Notes: generated by a model not told the origin, from the sequence alone. Positions 1 through 9,308 are shown, counted from the stretch's first letter. The stretch: DNA of 64,000 nucleotides from an uncultured Lachnoclostridium sp. (GCA_946499505.1 CAMMSL010000001.1:62001-126000), one strand, 5' to 3'. Program-made: numbers and translations.

Positions 1-713
1 CCTTCAAATGGTACGCTCTGCTCGATCCAGTCTGCTTTTTCCTCGGCAGACAGATACATACAGAATACGAGCATCTCGCCTCTGAGCAGGATTTCATCCT
101 GTCCTGTCCGGATATCCAGTTTTCTAACATTGATATCCGTGAGCAGGAGCTGCCCGATACTCTCCTTTGTTCCCGGCAGTGTAACCTCTTCCTTGATCCG
201 GTATGTATCTTTCTTCGAGACTGCCAGGCGGAGCAGATTCATTTTCCGGGTCTTTCGATAGATTGGTATGTCGCTGTCGATATTTTCGGTCAGTTCCTCG
301 TCCCGGAGCCACTCTCTGCCGATTTCAATCTCCGCCATAATTTTCAGTCCCAGTTTTCGAGAATGGACAACAGACGCCGTGAATTCTGTCCTTACATTCC
401 TCACATAAAACGACTCGTTCCCGTCGCTCTCCGCATATACCATTTCCTCAAACGGCAGTTTTCCTTCCAGCACGGCAGGTTTTGAGTCTCCCGACGCTGT
501 CATGTAGAGAATCGTAAAGTACACTTTCCCCGAGATCTTTACATAATTTTCCACCGGCCGGATATCCTCTGTCCTGAGCTCGGCTTTTCCCTGGATGATC
601 CTCTGTACATCCTCTTTCTGATCCGGCACATTGTAATCCTCATCCAGATAAAACTGGTCGAAGATGCTCTTTCCCTCCTGTGTATAATGAATCGGTTTTC
701 TGATCAGCTCCAT
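1..713 (-). CDS. SPOCS/DUF3794 domain protein (partial, C-terminus off left edge)
   Basis: About 237 codons are open on the minus strand from an ATG at 713 to the window edge, so the C-terminus is missing. A strong ribosome binding site (GGAGGAGAG) sits just upstream of the ATG. The protein starts MELIRKPIHYTQEGKS and contains DEDYNVPDQKEDVQRI and GKVYFTILYMT, which match the SPOCS (DUF3794) family of clostridial proteins; some members carry a C-terminal LysM domain and have been linked to spore coats. No signal peptide is visible. It follows the PrcB-like lipoprotein gene by 11 bp and is probably cotranscribed with it. The family call is good; its role here is unknown. Confidence 0.8.
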   Translation of the reverse strand, partial: MELIRKPIHYTQEGKSIFDQFYLDEDYNVPDQKEDVQRIIQGKAELRTEDIRPVENYVKISGKVYFTILYMTASGDSKPAVLEGKLPFEEMVYAESDGNESFYVRNVRTEFTASVVHSRKLGLKIMAEIEIGREWLRDEELTENIDSDIPIYRKTRKMNLLRLAVSKKDTYRIKEEVTLPGTKESIGQLLLTDINVRKLDIRTGQDEILLRGEMLVFCMYLSAEEKADWIEQSVPFE

Positions 714-724
714 ATCTCTCCTCC

Positions 725-1144
725 TCAATCAAACAAGACGTCTTTGTCAATATATCCAAGCTGCACGACCACATAGGGAAATGTAGTGATTTCCTTTATA
801 TCCTCCCCTTTCTCCGGACCGAGAAGATCCGTACGGATTTGGACAGTATTTTCTGTCTCGTACAGCTCCCGCACCACTACACTGTATCCGGTGGTCGGCT
901 GTTCTCCGTACCCCTCTGCAATATAAAGCTGTCCCTGGTCCGCATAGAGCATCTGGAATGGATGTTCCTTTTCTTTTTCGATCATCGTGCTCAACTCTTC
1001 CGGTTCGTCTTCCCTGTCCACCACAGTGAAATCAAGATCCCGCAGTTTCTGCTCCTCGTTGTATTTGCTGACACAGCCGGCAGCCAGGCCGGTAATGAGG
1101 ATTGGCAGGATCCAGATGATGCAGGATGCCCTCAGACGTTTCAT
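725..1144 (-). CDS. PrcB-like lipoprotein
   Basis: A protein of about 139 aa. The start at 1144 is chosen because it gives a classic lipoprotein leader (MKRLRASC...ITGLAAGC, lipobox Cys near residue 24) and has GGGGA 7 nt upstream; an in-frame ATG at 1171 is possible but has no good ribosome binding site. The C-terminal half (GYGEQPTTGYSVVV, then FPYVVVQLG) resembles the PrcB C-terminal domain, named after a treponemal protease-complex subunit. It is predicted to be anchored outside the membrane. It lies 11 bp before the SPOCS gene, likely in one transcript. The partner protease, if any, is not in view. Confidence 0.7.
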   Translation of the reverse strand: MKRLRASCIIWILPILITGLAAGCVSKYNEEQKLRDLDFTVVDREDEPEELSTMIEKEKEHPFQMLYADQGQLYIAEGYGEQPTTGYSVVVRELYETENTVQIRTDLLGPEKGEDIKEITTFPYVVVQLGYIDKDVLFD

Positions 1145-1441
1145 TTCCCTGTCCCCGCAGCATTTTTCCATATATCATATGAAGCCTGCCCCTCAAATAT
1201 GTCAATTCATGTTTCTTGAACAAATACCGCCACAATAGTAAAATGTATTAATCGAATAGCAGCGAACGCAGAAAATCAGTCGGATACAGCCGATATGATG
1301 CACCTTTCGTGACCGGAGCCGGAAGCATCCTCTCCCCGCCCGTCACGGATACGTGAGTCAATCCCCTGTATCCGATTGATTCTCGGACACTTTACCGGGA
1401 AAATGTCTCTCAGACAAACACGAATTTCACGAGCATTTTTC

Positions 1442-1470
1442 TTGTATTTTCCATATACCGGCTGTATAAT
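1442..1470 (+). promoter_or_regulatory. sigma-A promoter for plsC
   Basis: TTGTAT, a 17-nt spacer and a perfect TATAAT (1465-1470) lie about 60 nt before the plsC start. The rest of the 1172-1529 gap shows no convincing gene; 1240-1440 contains short GC-rich inverted repeats only. Confidence 0.75.
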
Positions 1471-1529
1471 TGAACGCAGGGGCGATATTGCCCTCTTTAT
1501 TTTACAGAAAGAAAATTGAGGACTGACAC

Positions 1530-2264
1530 ATGATTCGTTTTATATGTATTGTAATTTTTGTAATCCTGTTTTTGATCGTGACCGTCCCGGTGCTGATCGT
1601 GGAACGGATTCTTCACAGATTTAACCCTCATGCAAGCGATATCAGTTCCCTGCGTATCGTACAGTGGGCTTTCAAAGTGATCTTGCGGATAACCGGAGTA
1701 AAGACGACCGTGATCGGCGAGGAAAATATACCTGACGAACCGGTACTGTTCATCGGCAATCACCGCAGCTATTTTGACATTCTGCTGACTTACAGCCGAT
1801 GCAAAAGAGTGACCGGCTATATTGCCAAAAAGGAAATGGAACGTTATCTGACTCTGACCTCATGGATGAAGAGGCTGCACTGCCTCTTTCTTGACCGGAA
1901 GAATCCAAAAGAAGGTTTAAAAACGATCCTTCAGGCAATCGATGATATCAAAAATGGCATCTCCATCTGCGTCTTCCCCGAAGGGACGCGCAACCGGGGC
2001 GAAGAGCTGTCCATGCTGCCATTCCGCGACGGCGCCCTGAAGATTGCCACGAAGACCGGATGTGCAGTGATTCCTATCTCCATGAACAATACAGCCGAAA
2101 TCTTCGAAAACCATCTTCCGAAAATCAGGAAAACTCATGTCGTAATTGAATACGGCAAACCTGTTTACCCTGACCAGCTGGACAAAGACACGAAAAAACA
2201 TATCGGAGATTATATAGAGAATATAATCCGGGAGACCATCCATAAAAATGCGGAGCTCGTCTGA
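1530..2264 (+). CDS. plsC: 1-acyl-sn-glycerol-3-phosphate acyltransferase
   Basis: A 244-aa membrane-associated acyltransferase that makes phosphatidic acid by acylating lysophosphatidic acid, an early step in phospholipid synthesis. The N-terminus is a hydrophobic segment (IRFICIVIFVILFLIVTV). The catalytic NHxxxxD motif is seen as NHRSYFD near residue 75, and the substrate-binding EGTR motif as FPEGTRNRG near residue 150. The length is normal for PlsC. It has its own promoter (1442-1470) and a terminator overlapping its stop codon, so it is probably monocistronic. Paralogues in this family can differ in acyl preference, which the sequence does not show. Confidence 0.93.
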   Translation: MIRFICIVIFVILFLIVTVPVLIVERILHRFNPHASDISSLRIVQWAFKVILRITGVKTTVIGEENIPDEPVLFIGNHRSYFDILLTYSRCKRVTGYIAKKEMERYLTLTSWMKRLHCLFLDRKNPKEGLKTILQAIDDIKNGISICVFPEGTRNRGEELSMLPFRDGALKIATKTGCAVIPISMNNTAEIFENHLPKIRKTHVVIEYGKPVYPDQLDKDTKKHIGDYIENIIRETIHKNAELV

Positions 2265-2280
2265 GCCCCGCATTTTTTCT
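2244..2280 (+). terminator. intrinsic terminator after plsC
   Basis: AAAAATGCGG pairs with CCGCATTTTTT around an inner GCTC/GAGC helix, followed by a T run. The stem overlaps the last codons of plsC. Confidence 0.85.
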
Positions 2281-2325
2281 TTCCCAAACCGAATTTCAAA
2301 ATTTGTAGAAGATTAGGCCGTCTTG

Positions 2326-2334
2326 TGCTATAAT
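2326..2334 (+). promoter_or_regulatory. extended -10 promoter for pncB
   Basis: TGCTATAAT is an extended -10 box (TG-n-TATAAT) about 65 nt before pncB. The -35 region is weak. The same TGTGC-TATAAT arrangement recurs upstream of the MerR gene at 18271. Confidence 0.65.
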
Positions 2335-2399
2335 CGAAAAGAAAATTTGTTACAGCGCCGCCATCCGGCGCCCCGCATAAACGAAAAGAGGGAAAATAT

Positions 2400-3854
2400 A
2401 TGAGCGCACAGAATCTCACCCTGCTCACAGACTTATATGAGCTGACCATGATGCAGGGCTATTTTGAGACACAGGAAAACGAGACTGTCATCTTTGATAT
2501 GTTCTTCCGGGATAACCCGAACAAGGGCGGCTATTCCATCATGGCCGGACTGGAACAGGTCATCGATTACATCAAGAATCTGAATTTCTCCTATGAAGAT
2601 GTGGATTATCTGAGAGGGCTGGGCATCTTCAGCGAAGATTTTCTTCATTATTTAAGCGGCTTCCACTTCAGCGGAGACATCTATGCCATCCCTGAGGGAA
2701 GTGTGATCTTTCCGAGAGAACCTCTGATCAAAGTTGTCGCTCCTATTATGGAGGCACAGCTTGTAGAGACCGCTATACTGACGATCATCAATCATCAGTG
2801 TCTGATCGCCACGAAAGCTTCCCGCGTAGTACATGCTGCACAGGGTGACGGCGTCATGGAATTCGGACTGCGCCGCGCGCAGGGTCCGGATGCAGGTCTG
2901 TATGGTGCCAGAGCTGCCATCATAGGGGGATGTGTAGGTACCTCCAATGTACTGGCAGGAGAAATGTTCGACGTACCGGTTCTGGGAACCCATGCGCACA
3001 GCTGGATCATGAGCTTTAAAGACGAGTACACTGCTTTCAAAGAATATGCAAGGCTGTACCCGAATGCATGTACACTGCTTGTTGACACATACGATACCCT
3101 GAAGTCCGGTGTCCCGAATGCGATCCGCGTGTTCAAGGAGATGCGCGATGCGGGCATCCATCCGAAGAGCTATGGCATCCGTCTGGATTCCGGCGACCTG
3201 GCTTATCTGTCCAAAAAAGCGAGAAAGATGCTGGACGAAGCCGGATTCACCGATGCAGTCATTGCCGCGTCAAATGATCTGGATGAATTTCTGATCAACG
3301 ACCTGAAACTTCAGGGCGCTGCCATTACATCCTGGGGTGTGGGGACAAACCTCATCACCTCCAAAGATTGTCCTTCATTCGGTGGCGTATATAAACTTGC
3401 GGCGATCCAGGATGAAAAAGGCGAATTCATTCCGAAGATCAAGATTTCCGAAAATGTAGAAAAGATCACAAATCCTGGAAACAAGACTATTTATCGTATC
3501 TACGACAAAGAGACCGGTAAGATGCGCGCCGATCTCATCTGTTTCGTGGGTGAAGAATATGACACCTCCAAAGACCTTCTGCTCTTCGACCCGAATGCAA
3601 CATGGAAGAAAACACGTCTTGAGGGTGGTACTTACACAATGAAAGAAATCTTAAAGCCTGTCTTTATCAGAGGCGAGTGTAAATACACTTCTCCGTCTGT
3701 CAAGGAGATTGCCGAATTCTGTAAACAGGAGAAGGCAACATTATGGGACGAGACAAAACGTCTCTTTAACCCGCATAAAGTATATGTAGATCTTTCTCAG
3801 AAGCTCTACGATACGAAGACAGAACTGCTCAATGAGGCAAATCAAAACATATAA
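2400..3854 (+). CDS. pncB: nicotinate phosphoribosyltransferase
   Basis: A 484-aa cytosolic enzyme that joins nicotinate to PRPP to give nicotinate mononucleotide, the entry step of the Preiss-Handler NAD salvage route. The N-terminal LLTDLYELTMMQGYF is the family hallmark, and the central GLRRAQGPDAG, GTHAHSW (catalytic His) and IRLDSGDLAYLSKKAR segments are intact. The length matches bacterial pncB of the longer type. The start has GAGGG upstream and follows an extended -10 promoter. ddl starts 24 nt downstream with its own AAGGAG site, so the NAD gene may be cotranscribed with the cell-wall genes. Confidence 0.95.
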   Translation: MSAQNLTLLTDLYELTMMQGYFETQENETVIFDMFFRDNPNKGGYSIMAGLEQVIDYIKNLNFSYEDVDYLRGLGIFSEDFLHYLSGFHFSGDIYAIPEGSVIFPREPLIKVVAPIMEAQLVETAILTIINHQCLIATKASRVVHAAQGDGVMEFGLRRAQGPDAGLYGARAAIIGGCVGTSNVLAGEMFDVPVLGTHAHSWIMSFKDEYTAFKEYARLYPNACTLLVDTYDTLKSGVPNAIRVFKEMRDAGIHPKSYGIRLDSGDLAYLSKKARKMLDEAGFTDAVIAASNDLDEFLINDLKLQGAAITSWGVGTNLITSKDCPSFGGVYKLAAIQDEKGEFIPKIKISENVEKITNPGNKTIYRIYDKETGKMRADLICFVGEEYDTSKDLLLFDPNATWKKTRLEGGTYTMKEILKPVFIRGECKYTSPSVKEIAEFCKQEKATLWDETKRLFNPHKVYVDLSQKLYDTKTELLNEANQNI

Positions 3855-3878
3855 AAAATATAAAGGAGTATAAGTATC

Positions 3879-4937
3879 ATGAAGATTATCGTACTGGCCG
3901 GAGGGTTGAGCACAGAGCGCGATGTATCCCTCGCATCTGCTGCCGGAATCTGCCGGACACTGTTGGAAAGAGGACATGATGCATTTCTTCTGGATGTATT
4001 TCTGGGACTTGAAAATGCACCTGAGAATCTGGAGGATGTATTCACGATGCCCGGGCACGGACTCGAGATTGCGAAAAACATCAGTGAGGAAGAACCGGAT
4101 CTCGCAGCCGTTAAGGCCTCCCGCCCAGACCAGTCTGACTGTTTCCTCGGGCCGAATGTGATCGAGCTCTGTCGGATGGCAGATATCACCTTTCTCGGAC
4201 TGCACGGCGGAGAAGGGGAGAACGGAAAACTTCAGGCAACATTTGACCTGCTCGGCATCCGCTATACAGGACCTGATTCTCTCGGGTGCGCAGTTGCTAT
4301 GGACAAAGGCTTTACAAAGCAGGTATTTCTCCAGACCGGGATCGATACCCCGGACGGCGTATGTCTCCACAAAAACGATGCAGACCGTTCACTTGCATCT
4401 CTGGGGCTCTCCCTTCCGGTCGTTGTCAAACCGTGTTCGGGCGGTTCCAGCATCGGCGTTTATATTGTAAATACAGAAGACGAATACAAAGATGCACTGG
4501 AAAAATCCTTCCAGTATGAAGACGAAGTTGTGATCGAAACGTTTATTAAGGGGCGGGAATTTGCCTGCGGCATCATCGACGGGAAGGCACTGCCGCCCAT
4601 CGAGATCATCCCGAAGACCGGTTTCTTCGACTATGCGAACAAATATCAGGACGGCGCGACTGACGAAGTCTGCCCCGCCGATATTCCGAAAGATGTTGAA
4701 GAGCGCATGATGGATCTTACCGTAAAAGCGTTCCATGCGCTTAAATTAAATGTCTACAGCCGGGCAGACTTCCTTCTGGATGATCAGGGCAATCTGTACT
4801 GTCTGGAAATGAATACACTGCCGGGCATGACTGCAGCCAGCCTGCTGCCGAAAGAAGCGAAAGTGGCCGGTATTGAATACGACGATCTGTGCGAACTGAT
4901 CATACAGAAGTCCATCGAAGCAAGATATTCAGACTGA
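3879..4937 (+). CDS. ddl: D-alanine-D-alanine ligase
   Basis: A 352-aa ATP-grasp enzyme that condenses two D-alanines for peptidoglycan stem peptides. It begins MKIIVLAGGLSTERDVSLAS (N-terminal ligase domain). LGLHGGEGENGKLQ and YTGPDSLGCAVAMDK (near residues 108 and 130) precede the ATP-grasp domain; PCSGGSSIGV is the glycine-rich loop and CLEMNTLPGMT, near residue 310, carries the metal-binding Glu/Asn residues. The length is normal. murF follows 37 nt downstream, so the dipeptide made here is the direct substrate of the next gene product. A D-Ala-D-Lac ligase of the vancomycin type is less likely given the murF pairing, but ligand specificity was not tested. Confidence 0.92.
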   Translation: MKIIVLAGGLSTERDVSLASAAGICRTLLERGHDAFLLDVFLGLENAPENLEDVFTMPGHGLEIAKNISEEEPDLAAVKASRPDQSDCFLGPNVIELCRMADITFLGLHGGEGENGKLQATFDLLGIRYTGPDSLGCAVAMDKGFTKQVFLQTGIDTPDGVCLHKNDADRSLASLGLSLPVVVKPCSGGSSIGVYIVNTEDEYKDALEKSFQYEDEVVIETFIKGREFACGIIDGKALPPIEIIPKTGFFDYANKYQDGATDEVCPADIPKDVEERMMDLTVKAFHALKLNVYSRADFLLDDQGNLYCLEMNTLPGMTAASLLPKEAKVAGIEYDDLCELIIQKSIEARYSD

Positions 4938-4974
4938 TCATCACGCAGGTTACCCAGGAAAGGAATTAACTTTT

Positions 4975-6381
4975 ATGAAACATATGTCATTACAGGAAAT
5001 CACGGCAGCATGCGGCGGCGTCTACCACGGCGATCCGGCTGCAGCAGCCCGCGAGGTGTCAAGCGTCGTCATCGACAGCCGGAAAGTTGAGAAGGACAGC
5101 CTCTTCGTGGCGATCAAAGGCGCCCGGGTGGACGGCCACACGTTTATTCCCCAGGTAATGGAAAAGGGTGCGCTCTGTTCCATATCTGAGCAGGATCTCG
5201 GAGATGTAGATTATCCATACATTCGTGTCACATCCTGCGAGCAGGCGCTGAAAGACATCGCTGAACATTACCGTCGTTCTCTTGATATCAAAGTGGTCGG
5301 TATTTCCGGCAGCGTAGGGAAAACAAGCACAAAAGAAATGATCGCGTCCGTCTTGTCTCAGAAATACTCTGTTCTCAAGACAGAAGGAAACTTCAACAAC
5401 GAGATCGGACTCCCGCTTACTGTATTTAATATCCGTGAGGAACATGAAATAGCTGTGCTTGAAATGGGGATCAGCAATTTCGGTGAAATGACCCGGCTTG
5501 CAAAGATCGCCCGCCCCGACATCTGCGTTTTTACGAATATCGGTGTAGCGCACATCGAAAGCCTCGGCTCCAGAGACGGGATCCTGAAGGCCAAGACCGA
5601 GATGATCGACTATATGAATCCGGAGGGCATGATCATTGTAAACGGAGATGATGATAAACTGCGCGGCTTTACTCCGCAGAATGGTCTCACTCCGGTCTGT
5701 TTCGGACTTGACAGCTCCTGCCCGTTCCACGCAGAACAGGTCACAAGCAGAGGGCTGAAAGGAACAGATGCACACTTTGTCACTCCTGTATCTTCATTTG
5801 ACGCCCATATCTCAATCCCGGGCAAACACATGGTGTACAATGCGCTTGCTGCAACTGCTGTAGGTTATGCTCTCGGACTGACAGATGAAGAAATTGCACA
5901 GGGTATTGCCTCAAACGTACCGATCGCAGGGCGCAACAACCTTATTGAAGGCAAATACTATACAGTCATTGACGACTGCTACAATGCAAATCCGGCGTCT
6001 ATGAAGTCTTCTTTAGATGTACTGGCCTATGCAGATACAAGGACTGTCGCCATCCTTGGAGATATGTTCGAACTTGGAGCAGACGAAAAAGAAATGCACT
6101 ATAATGTAGGCGTCCACGCAGCAGAAAAAGGGATCAACGTCCTGATCTGTATCGGAGATTTGAGCGCGGAAATTGCCCGCGGAGCCCGGGAGACAGTAAC
6201 CAGCACAGAAGCTGAGAATGGAACTCCGTCCGCCGGCATGGAAATACACCATTATAAGACAAAAGCCGAATTCTTTGAAGATGCCAAAAACGTGCTCAGA
6301 GAAGGCGACACCATTCTCGTAAAAGCATCCCACGGTATGGAATTTCCTGAAATCGTGGAGCGCCTCAGCAGAAAAGAATAA
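4975..6381 (+). CDS. murF: UDP-MurNAc-tripeptide-D-alanyl-D-alanine ligase
   Basis: A 468-aa cytosolic Mur ligase that adds D-Ala-D-Ala to UDP-MurNAc-tripeptide. The N-terminal domain has VVIDSRKVEKDSLFVAIKG; the ATP-binding loop is GISGSVGKTSTKEM near residue 110; NFNNEIGLP and LEMGISNFGEM are the central-domain motifs; the C-terminal domain carries DDCYNANPASMKSS and LGDMFELG. A GGAAAGGAATT ribosome binding site precedes the ATG. It is the second cell-wall gene after ddl, and the HAD gene follows after 20 nt, so the three probably form one transcript. Confidence 0.95.
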   Translation: MKHMSLQEITAACGGVYHGDPAAAAREVSSVVIDSRKVEKDSLFVAIKGARVDGHTFIPQVMEKGALCSISEQDLGDVDYPYIRVTSCEQALKDIAEHYRRSLDIKVVGISGSVGKTSTKEMIASVLSQKYSVLKTEGNFNNEIGLPLTVFNIREEHEIAVLEMGISNFGEMTRLAKIARPDICVFTNIGVAHIESLGSRDGILKAKTEMIDYMNPEGMIIVNGDDDKLRGFTPQNGLTPVCFGLDSSCPFHAEQVTSRGLKGTDAHFVTPVSSFDAHISIPGKHMVYNALAATAVGYALGLTDEEIAQGIASNVPIAGRNNLIEGKYYTVIDDCYNANPASMKSSLDVLAYADTRTVAILGDMFELGADEKEMHYNVGVHAAEKGINVLICIGDLSAEIARGARETVTSTEAENGTPSAGMEIHHYKTKAEFFEDAKNVLREGDTILVKASHGMEFPEIVERLSRKE

Positions 6382-6401
6382 CAGGCTCACAGGAAACAAT
6401 T

Positions 6402-6974
6402 ATGAAATATGAGATACTTGTTCTCGATCTGGACGGCACTCTGACCAACTCCAGGAAAGAAATCAGTGAAGCTACAAAAGAAGGCCTTCTGGAAATACAG
6501 AAGGCCGGTAAGATTATCGTACTTGCAAGCGGCAGACCGGTCAACGGAGTCGCTCCCATCGCAGAAGAACTGGAAATCATCCCGGTAAAAGATTTTCCAT
6601 CTGCGATCACGTTTCCCGTGAACAAAATGATCATTTCCGGTGATCCGTCTGTTGTAAAAACAGTGATTACCCCATTACAGGAGCAGTATCAGGATCTGCT
6701 GAATATTTATCTGTCCGAGCCATTTTTTCTTGAGATCATGCCCCGGAATATCGATAAGGCTTATGCTCTGCAAAAGCTCCTCAGTCATCTGGGACTGACT
6801 GCCGAAAACATGATCTGCTGCGGCGACGGATTTAACGATCTGTCTATGATCAAATTTGCAGGGCTGGGCGTTGCAATGGCCAATGCCCAGCCTACAGTAA
6901 AGGAAGCTGCGGATTTCGTCACTTACTCCAATGACGAAGACGGGATCCTGCATGTGATCGATCTCTTCCTTTAA
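6402..6974 (+). CDS. Cof-type HAD hydrolase with shortened cap domain
   Basis: A 190-aa HAD-superfamily phosphatase of the Cof (IIB cap) type; substrates of this family are usually sugar or nucleotide phosphates. Motif I (VLDLDGTLTNS), motif II (LASGRP), motif III Lys (PVNKMIISG) and motif IV (CGDGFNDLSMI) are all present. Family members are usually about 265-270 aa. Here the sequence jumps from AEELE near residue 57 directly to a stretch resembling the later part of the cap (IPVKDFPSAITFPVNK), so about 75 residues of the cap are missing in frame. There is no frameshift. It may be a remnant or an enzyme with altered substrate access. Its last 4 nt overlap the convergent aroE gene. Confidence 0.8.
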   Translation: MKYEILVLDLDGTLTNSRKEISEATKEGLLEIQKAGKIIVLASGRPVNGVAPIAEELEIIPVKDFPSAITFPVNKMIISGDPSVVKTVITPLQEQYQDLLNIYLSEPFFLEIMPRNIDKAYALQKLLSHLGLTAENMICCGDGFNDLSMIKFAGLGVAMANAQPTVKEAADFVTYSNDEDGILHVIDLFL

Positions 6975-7846
6975 TCAAAGAATTTCTCACGTACTTCTTC
7001 TACCGGCATCTCCTGTCCCGTAAACAGTTCAAATGCAGCCACGCCCTGCCAGAGGAGCATGCCGCTTCCGCCTACAGCCGCACGGCAGCCGGCTTCTTTT
7101 GCCTTTTTGACCAGAAGTGTCTCCTTCGGATTATACACTACGTCTGCAACTGCCAGCTCCGGACGCAGGAACTCTGCTGGGACCGGGATCACATCCTGCA
7201 TCGGGCTCATTCCCGCACGGGTTGCATTGATCAGGATATCGCTTTCTGCGATCACCTGTCCGAGAAGTTCTGTATTGTCCAGATCTTCGATATACACTTT
7301 CTGTATCGATGGTACAGCCTTTTTGATCTTCTCTACCGTCTTCTCCCCGTTTGCGTAGAATTCATCTTTTCGATTGAAGATCGCAATCTCAGCTACACCG
7401 TCCAGTGCCGCCTGTACTGCGATCGCCGTAGCAGCGCCGCCTGTACCGAGAAGAACGATTTTCTGGCCTTTAATGTCCACTCCGTGTTCCTTGAGGTTAC
7501 GCACAAATCCGATTCCGTCTGTCATATGTCCGGTCATTGTCCCATCCTCTTCAAAAACAACCGTATTGCAGGCGCCCACCAGCTCTGCTGCCGGTGACAG
7601 CTTGTCTACAAGCTGTGCCACTGCAGTTTTGCAAGGCATCGTTACATTAAATCCTCCTGCATGGAGTGTACGCAGCGCCTCGACTGCTTTCTCCGTCTTT
7701 TCAACCGGAACGTCAAAGGCAAGATATGCCGCGTCAATGCCAAGTTTATCAAAGCTGTAATTATACATCGCCGGGGATCCGGAATGTCCCACCGGAGATC
7801 CGATCAATGCATAAAGTTGTGTATGTCCGCTGATTCTACTTTCCAT
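6971..7846 (-). CDS. aroE: shikimate dehydrogenase family protein
   Basis: A 291-aa protein of the AroE/YdiB family, which reduces 3-dehydroshikimate with NAD(P)H. The substrate-binding segments are SPVGHSGSPAMYN (both Ser of the SxSP motif kept) and FNVTMPCK (catalytic Lys; many AroE have NVTIPHK). The Rossmann loop is LLGTGGAATA and the C-terminal part has NATRAGMSP and DVVYNPKETLL. It stands apart from other aro genes, so a quinate/shikimate dehydrogenase (YdiB) or another paralogue role is possible. It has its own promoter (7884-7912) directly behind rlmD. Confidence 0.85.
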   Translation of the reverse strand: MESRISGHTQLYALIGSPVGHSGSPAMYNYSFDKLGIDAAYLAFDVPVEKTEKAVEALRTLHAGGFNVTMPCKTAVAQLVDKLSPAAELVGACNTVVFEEDGTMTGHMTDGIGFVRNLKEHGVDIKGQKIVLLGTGGAATAIAVQAALDGVAEIAIFNRKDEFYANGEKTVEKIKKAVPSIQKVYIEDLDNTELLGQVIAESDILINATRAGMSPMQDVIPVPAEFLRPELAVADVVYNPKETLLVKKAKEAGCRAAVGGSGMLLWQGVAAFELFTGQEMPVEEVREKFFD

Positions 7847-7883
7847 GTCTGTTCATCCTCCAATTTAAGACTTGTTCCCGTCA

Positions 7884-7912
7884 AGTATAGCACAATCACA
7901 ATGATACTTCAA
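7884..7912 (-). promoter_or_regulatory. promoter for aroE
   Basis: On the minus strand TTGAAG, a 17-nt spacer and TATACT, with TG before the -10 box, lie just upstream of aroE and 5 bp past the rlmD stop codon. Confidence 0.7.
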
Positions 7913-7916
7913 TACT

Positions 7917-9308
7917 TTAAAGTGCGAAATCCAACAATGCCACAGTCTCCACATGCACCGACATCGGGAACTGATCCACAGCCCTGACCCGTTTCAGTTC
8001 ATACCCGTTCCCGCACAATATTTTCAGGTCCCTTGCCAATGTGGCGGGATCGCAGCTGACATATACCACTTTCTCCGGCGCCATCTTCACGATCGTATCC
8101 AGCAGCACTTTATCACAGCCTTTGCGCGGCGGATCCACCACGATCACATCTGCCCGCGCTGTCTCACCACCGTGTTTCCGGGCGTATTCTTCGTAATATC
8201 CGGGCAGTACTTCCTCCGCCTTTCCTACAAAAAACTCTGCATTCTCAATTCCGTTTATCTGTGCATTCTCCCGCGCGTTATGGATCGCCTGCGGTATGAT
8301 CTCCACTCCGTACACTTTCTCTGCACGCTGAGCCAAAAATAACGAGATCGTACCGATCCCGCAATAAAGATCCCACACAGTCTCGTTTCCTTTCAGATCC
8401 GCGTATTCCAGGGCAAGGGAATAAAGTTTTTCTGTCTGGGCCGGATTGACCTGGTAAAAGGACAGAGGAGATATCTGATATCTGATCTTTCCGATATAAT
8501 CTGTAATATAGCCCTGTCCCCACAGCACCTCATAGGAATCTCCCATGATCACATTTGTCCGTCGTGCGTTCACGCTGAACGTAATGCTGGTCATCCCCGG
8601 GATCTTTATCAAATCCTCGATCAGGTCAGCCGCATGTGGAATCTCTGTGCCGTTTATCACAAGACACACCATGATCTCCTTTGTCGTAAAACCATAGCGG
8701 ATCAACGCATGACGGATCAGTCCTTTTCCGGTCTTCTCATCATAAGAGAGAATTTTATATTTCTTCATAAAGGCAAGGATGATCTCGAGGATTTCCTTAT
8801 TTTCAGCCACTCCAAGAGCACAGTCTGTATTTGCAATGATATCGTGGGTCCGACCGGCGTAAAACCCGGTGACCGGATTGCCTTTCTTATCTGTCCCGAA
8901 CGGAAACTGTGCTTTATTGCGGTATCCAAATGGATGCTCCATGCCGACGATTGGTTCCATGACCTGGTCGATCAGCTCCGGCGCGAACCCGCCGATGCGT
9001 TCCAGATTGCCCCGGACTTTCTGTTCCTTGAATGCAAGCTGTCTGTCATAGGACATTTCCTGGATCTGGCATCCTCCGCACCGACGCGCGAACCCGCATT
9101 TGGGTTCGACACGGTACGGAGACGGCTCAATTACCTGCATAAGCCTTGCATACCCGTAATTTTTCTTTGCCTTTATGACCTTTACTTCTGCTTTGTCACC
9201 GATCACGGCGTCCTTCACAAAGAGCGTGTAGCCGTCGGCTTTTCCGATTCCTTCCCCGCCTGCGGCGATATCCGTGATCTCGATAATCGCTGTATCATTT
9301 TTCTGCAT
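7917..9308 (-). CDS. rlmD: 23S rRNA (uracil-C5)-methyltransferase, RlmD/RumA family
   Basis: A 463-aa SAM-dependent RNA uracil-5-methyltransferase. An N-terminal TRAM domain (ITDIAAGGEGIGKADGYTLFV) is followed by a [4Fe-4S] site made of CGFARRCGGCQ near residue 72 and a later Cys (NTDCALG). The catalytic domain has FYQVNPAQTEKLY, DLYCGIGTISLFLA (SAM binding), DPPRKGCD and YVSCDPATLARDL (catalytic Cys). Firmicutes often carry more than one member, with U747 or U1939 of 23S rRNA as target; the sequence does not decide which. It starts 1 nt before the end of the YhaM-like gene, suggesting cotranscription. Confidence 0.9.
   Translation of the reverse strand: MQKNDTAIIEITDIAAGGEGIGKADGYTLFVKDAVIGDKAEVKVIKAKKNYGYARLMQVIEPSPYRVEPKCGFARRCGGCQIQEMSYDRQLAFKEQKVRGNLERIGGFAPELIDQVMEPIVGMEHPFGYRNKAQFPFGTDKKGNPVTGFYAGRTHDIIANTDCALGVAENKEILEIILAFMKKYKILSYDEKTGKGLIRHALIRYGFTTKEIMVCLVINGTEIPHAADLIEDLIKIPGMTSITFSVNARRTNVIMGDSYEVLWGQGYITDYIGKIRYQISPLSFYQVNPAQTEKLYSLALEYADLKGNETVWDLYCGIGTISLFLAQRAEKVYGVEIIPQAIHNARENAQINGIENAEFFVGKAEEVLPGYYEEYARKHGGETARADVIVVDPPRKGCDKVLLDTIVKMAPEKVVYVSCDPATLARDLKILCGNGYELKRVRAVDQFPMSVHVETVALLDFAL

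Noticed and set aside
6402-6974. Frameshifted HAD pseudogene
   Set aside because: The frame is continuous with motifs I-IV in order. The missing section is a clean in-frame deletion, so it is annotated as a CDS.
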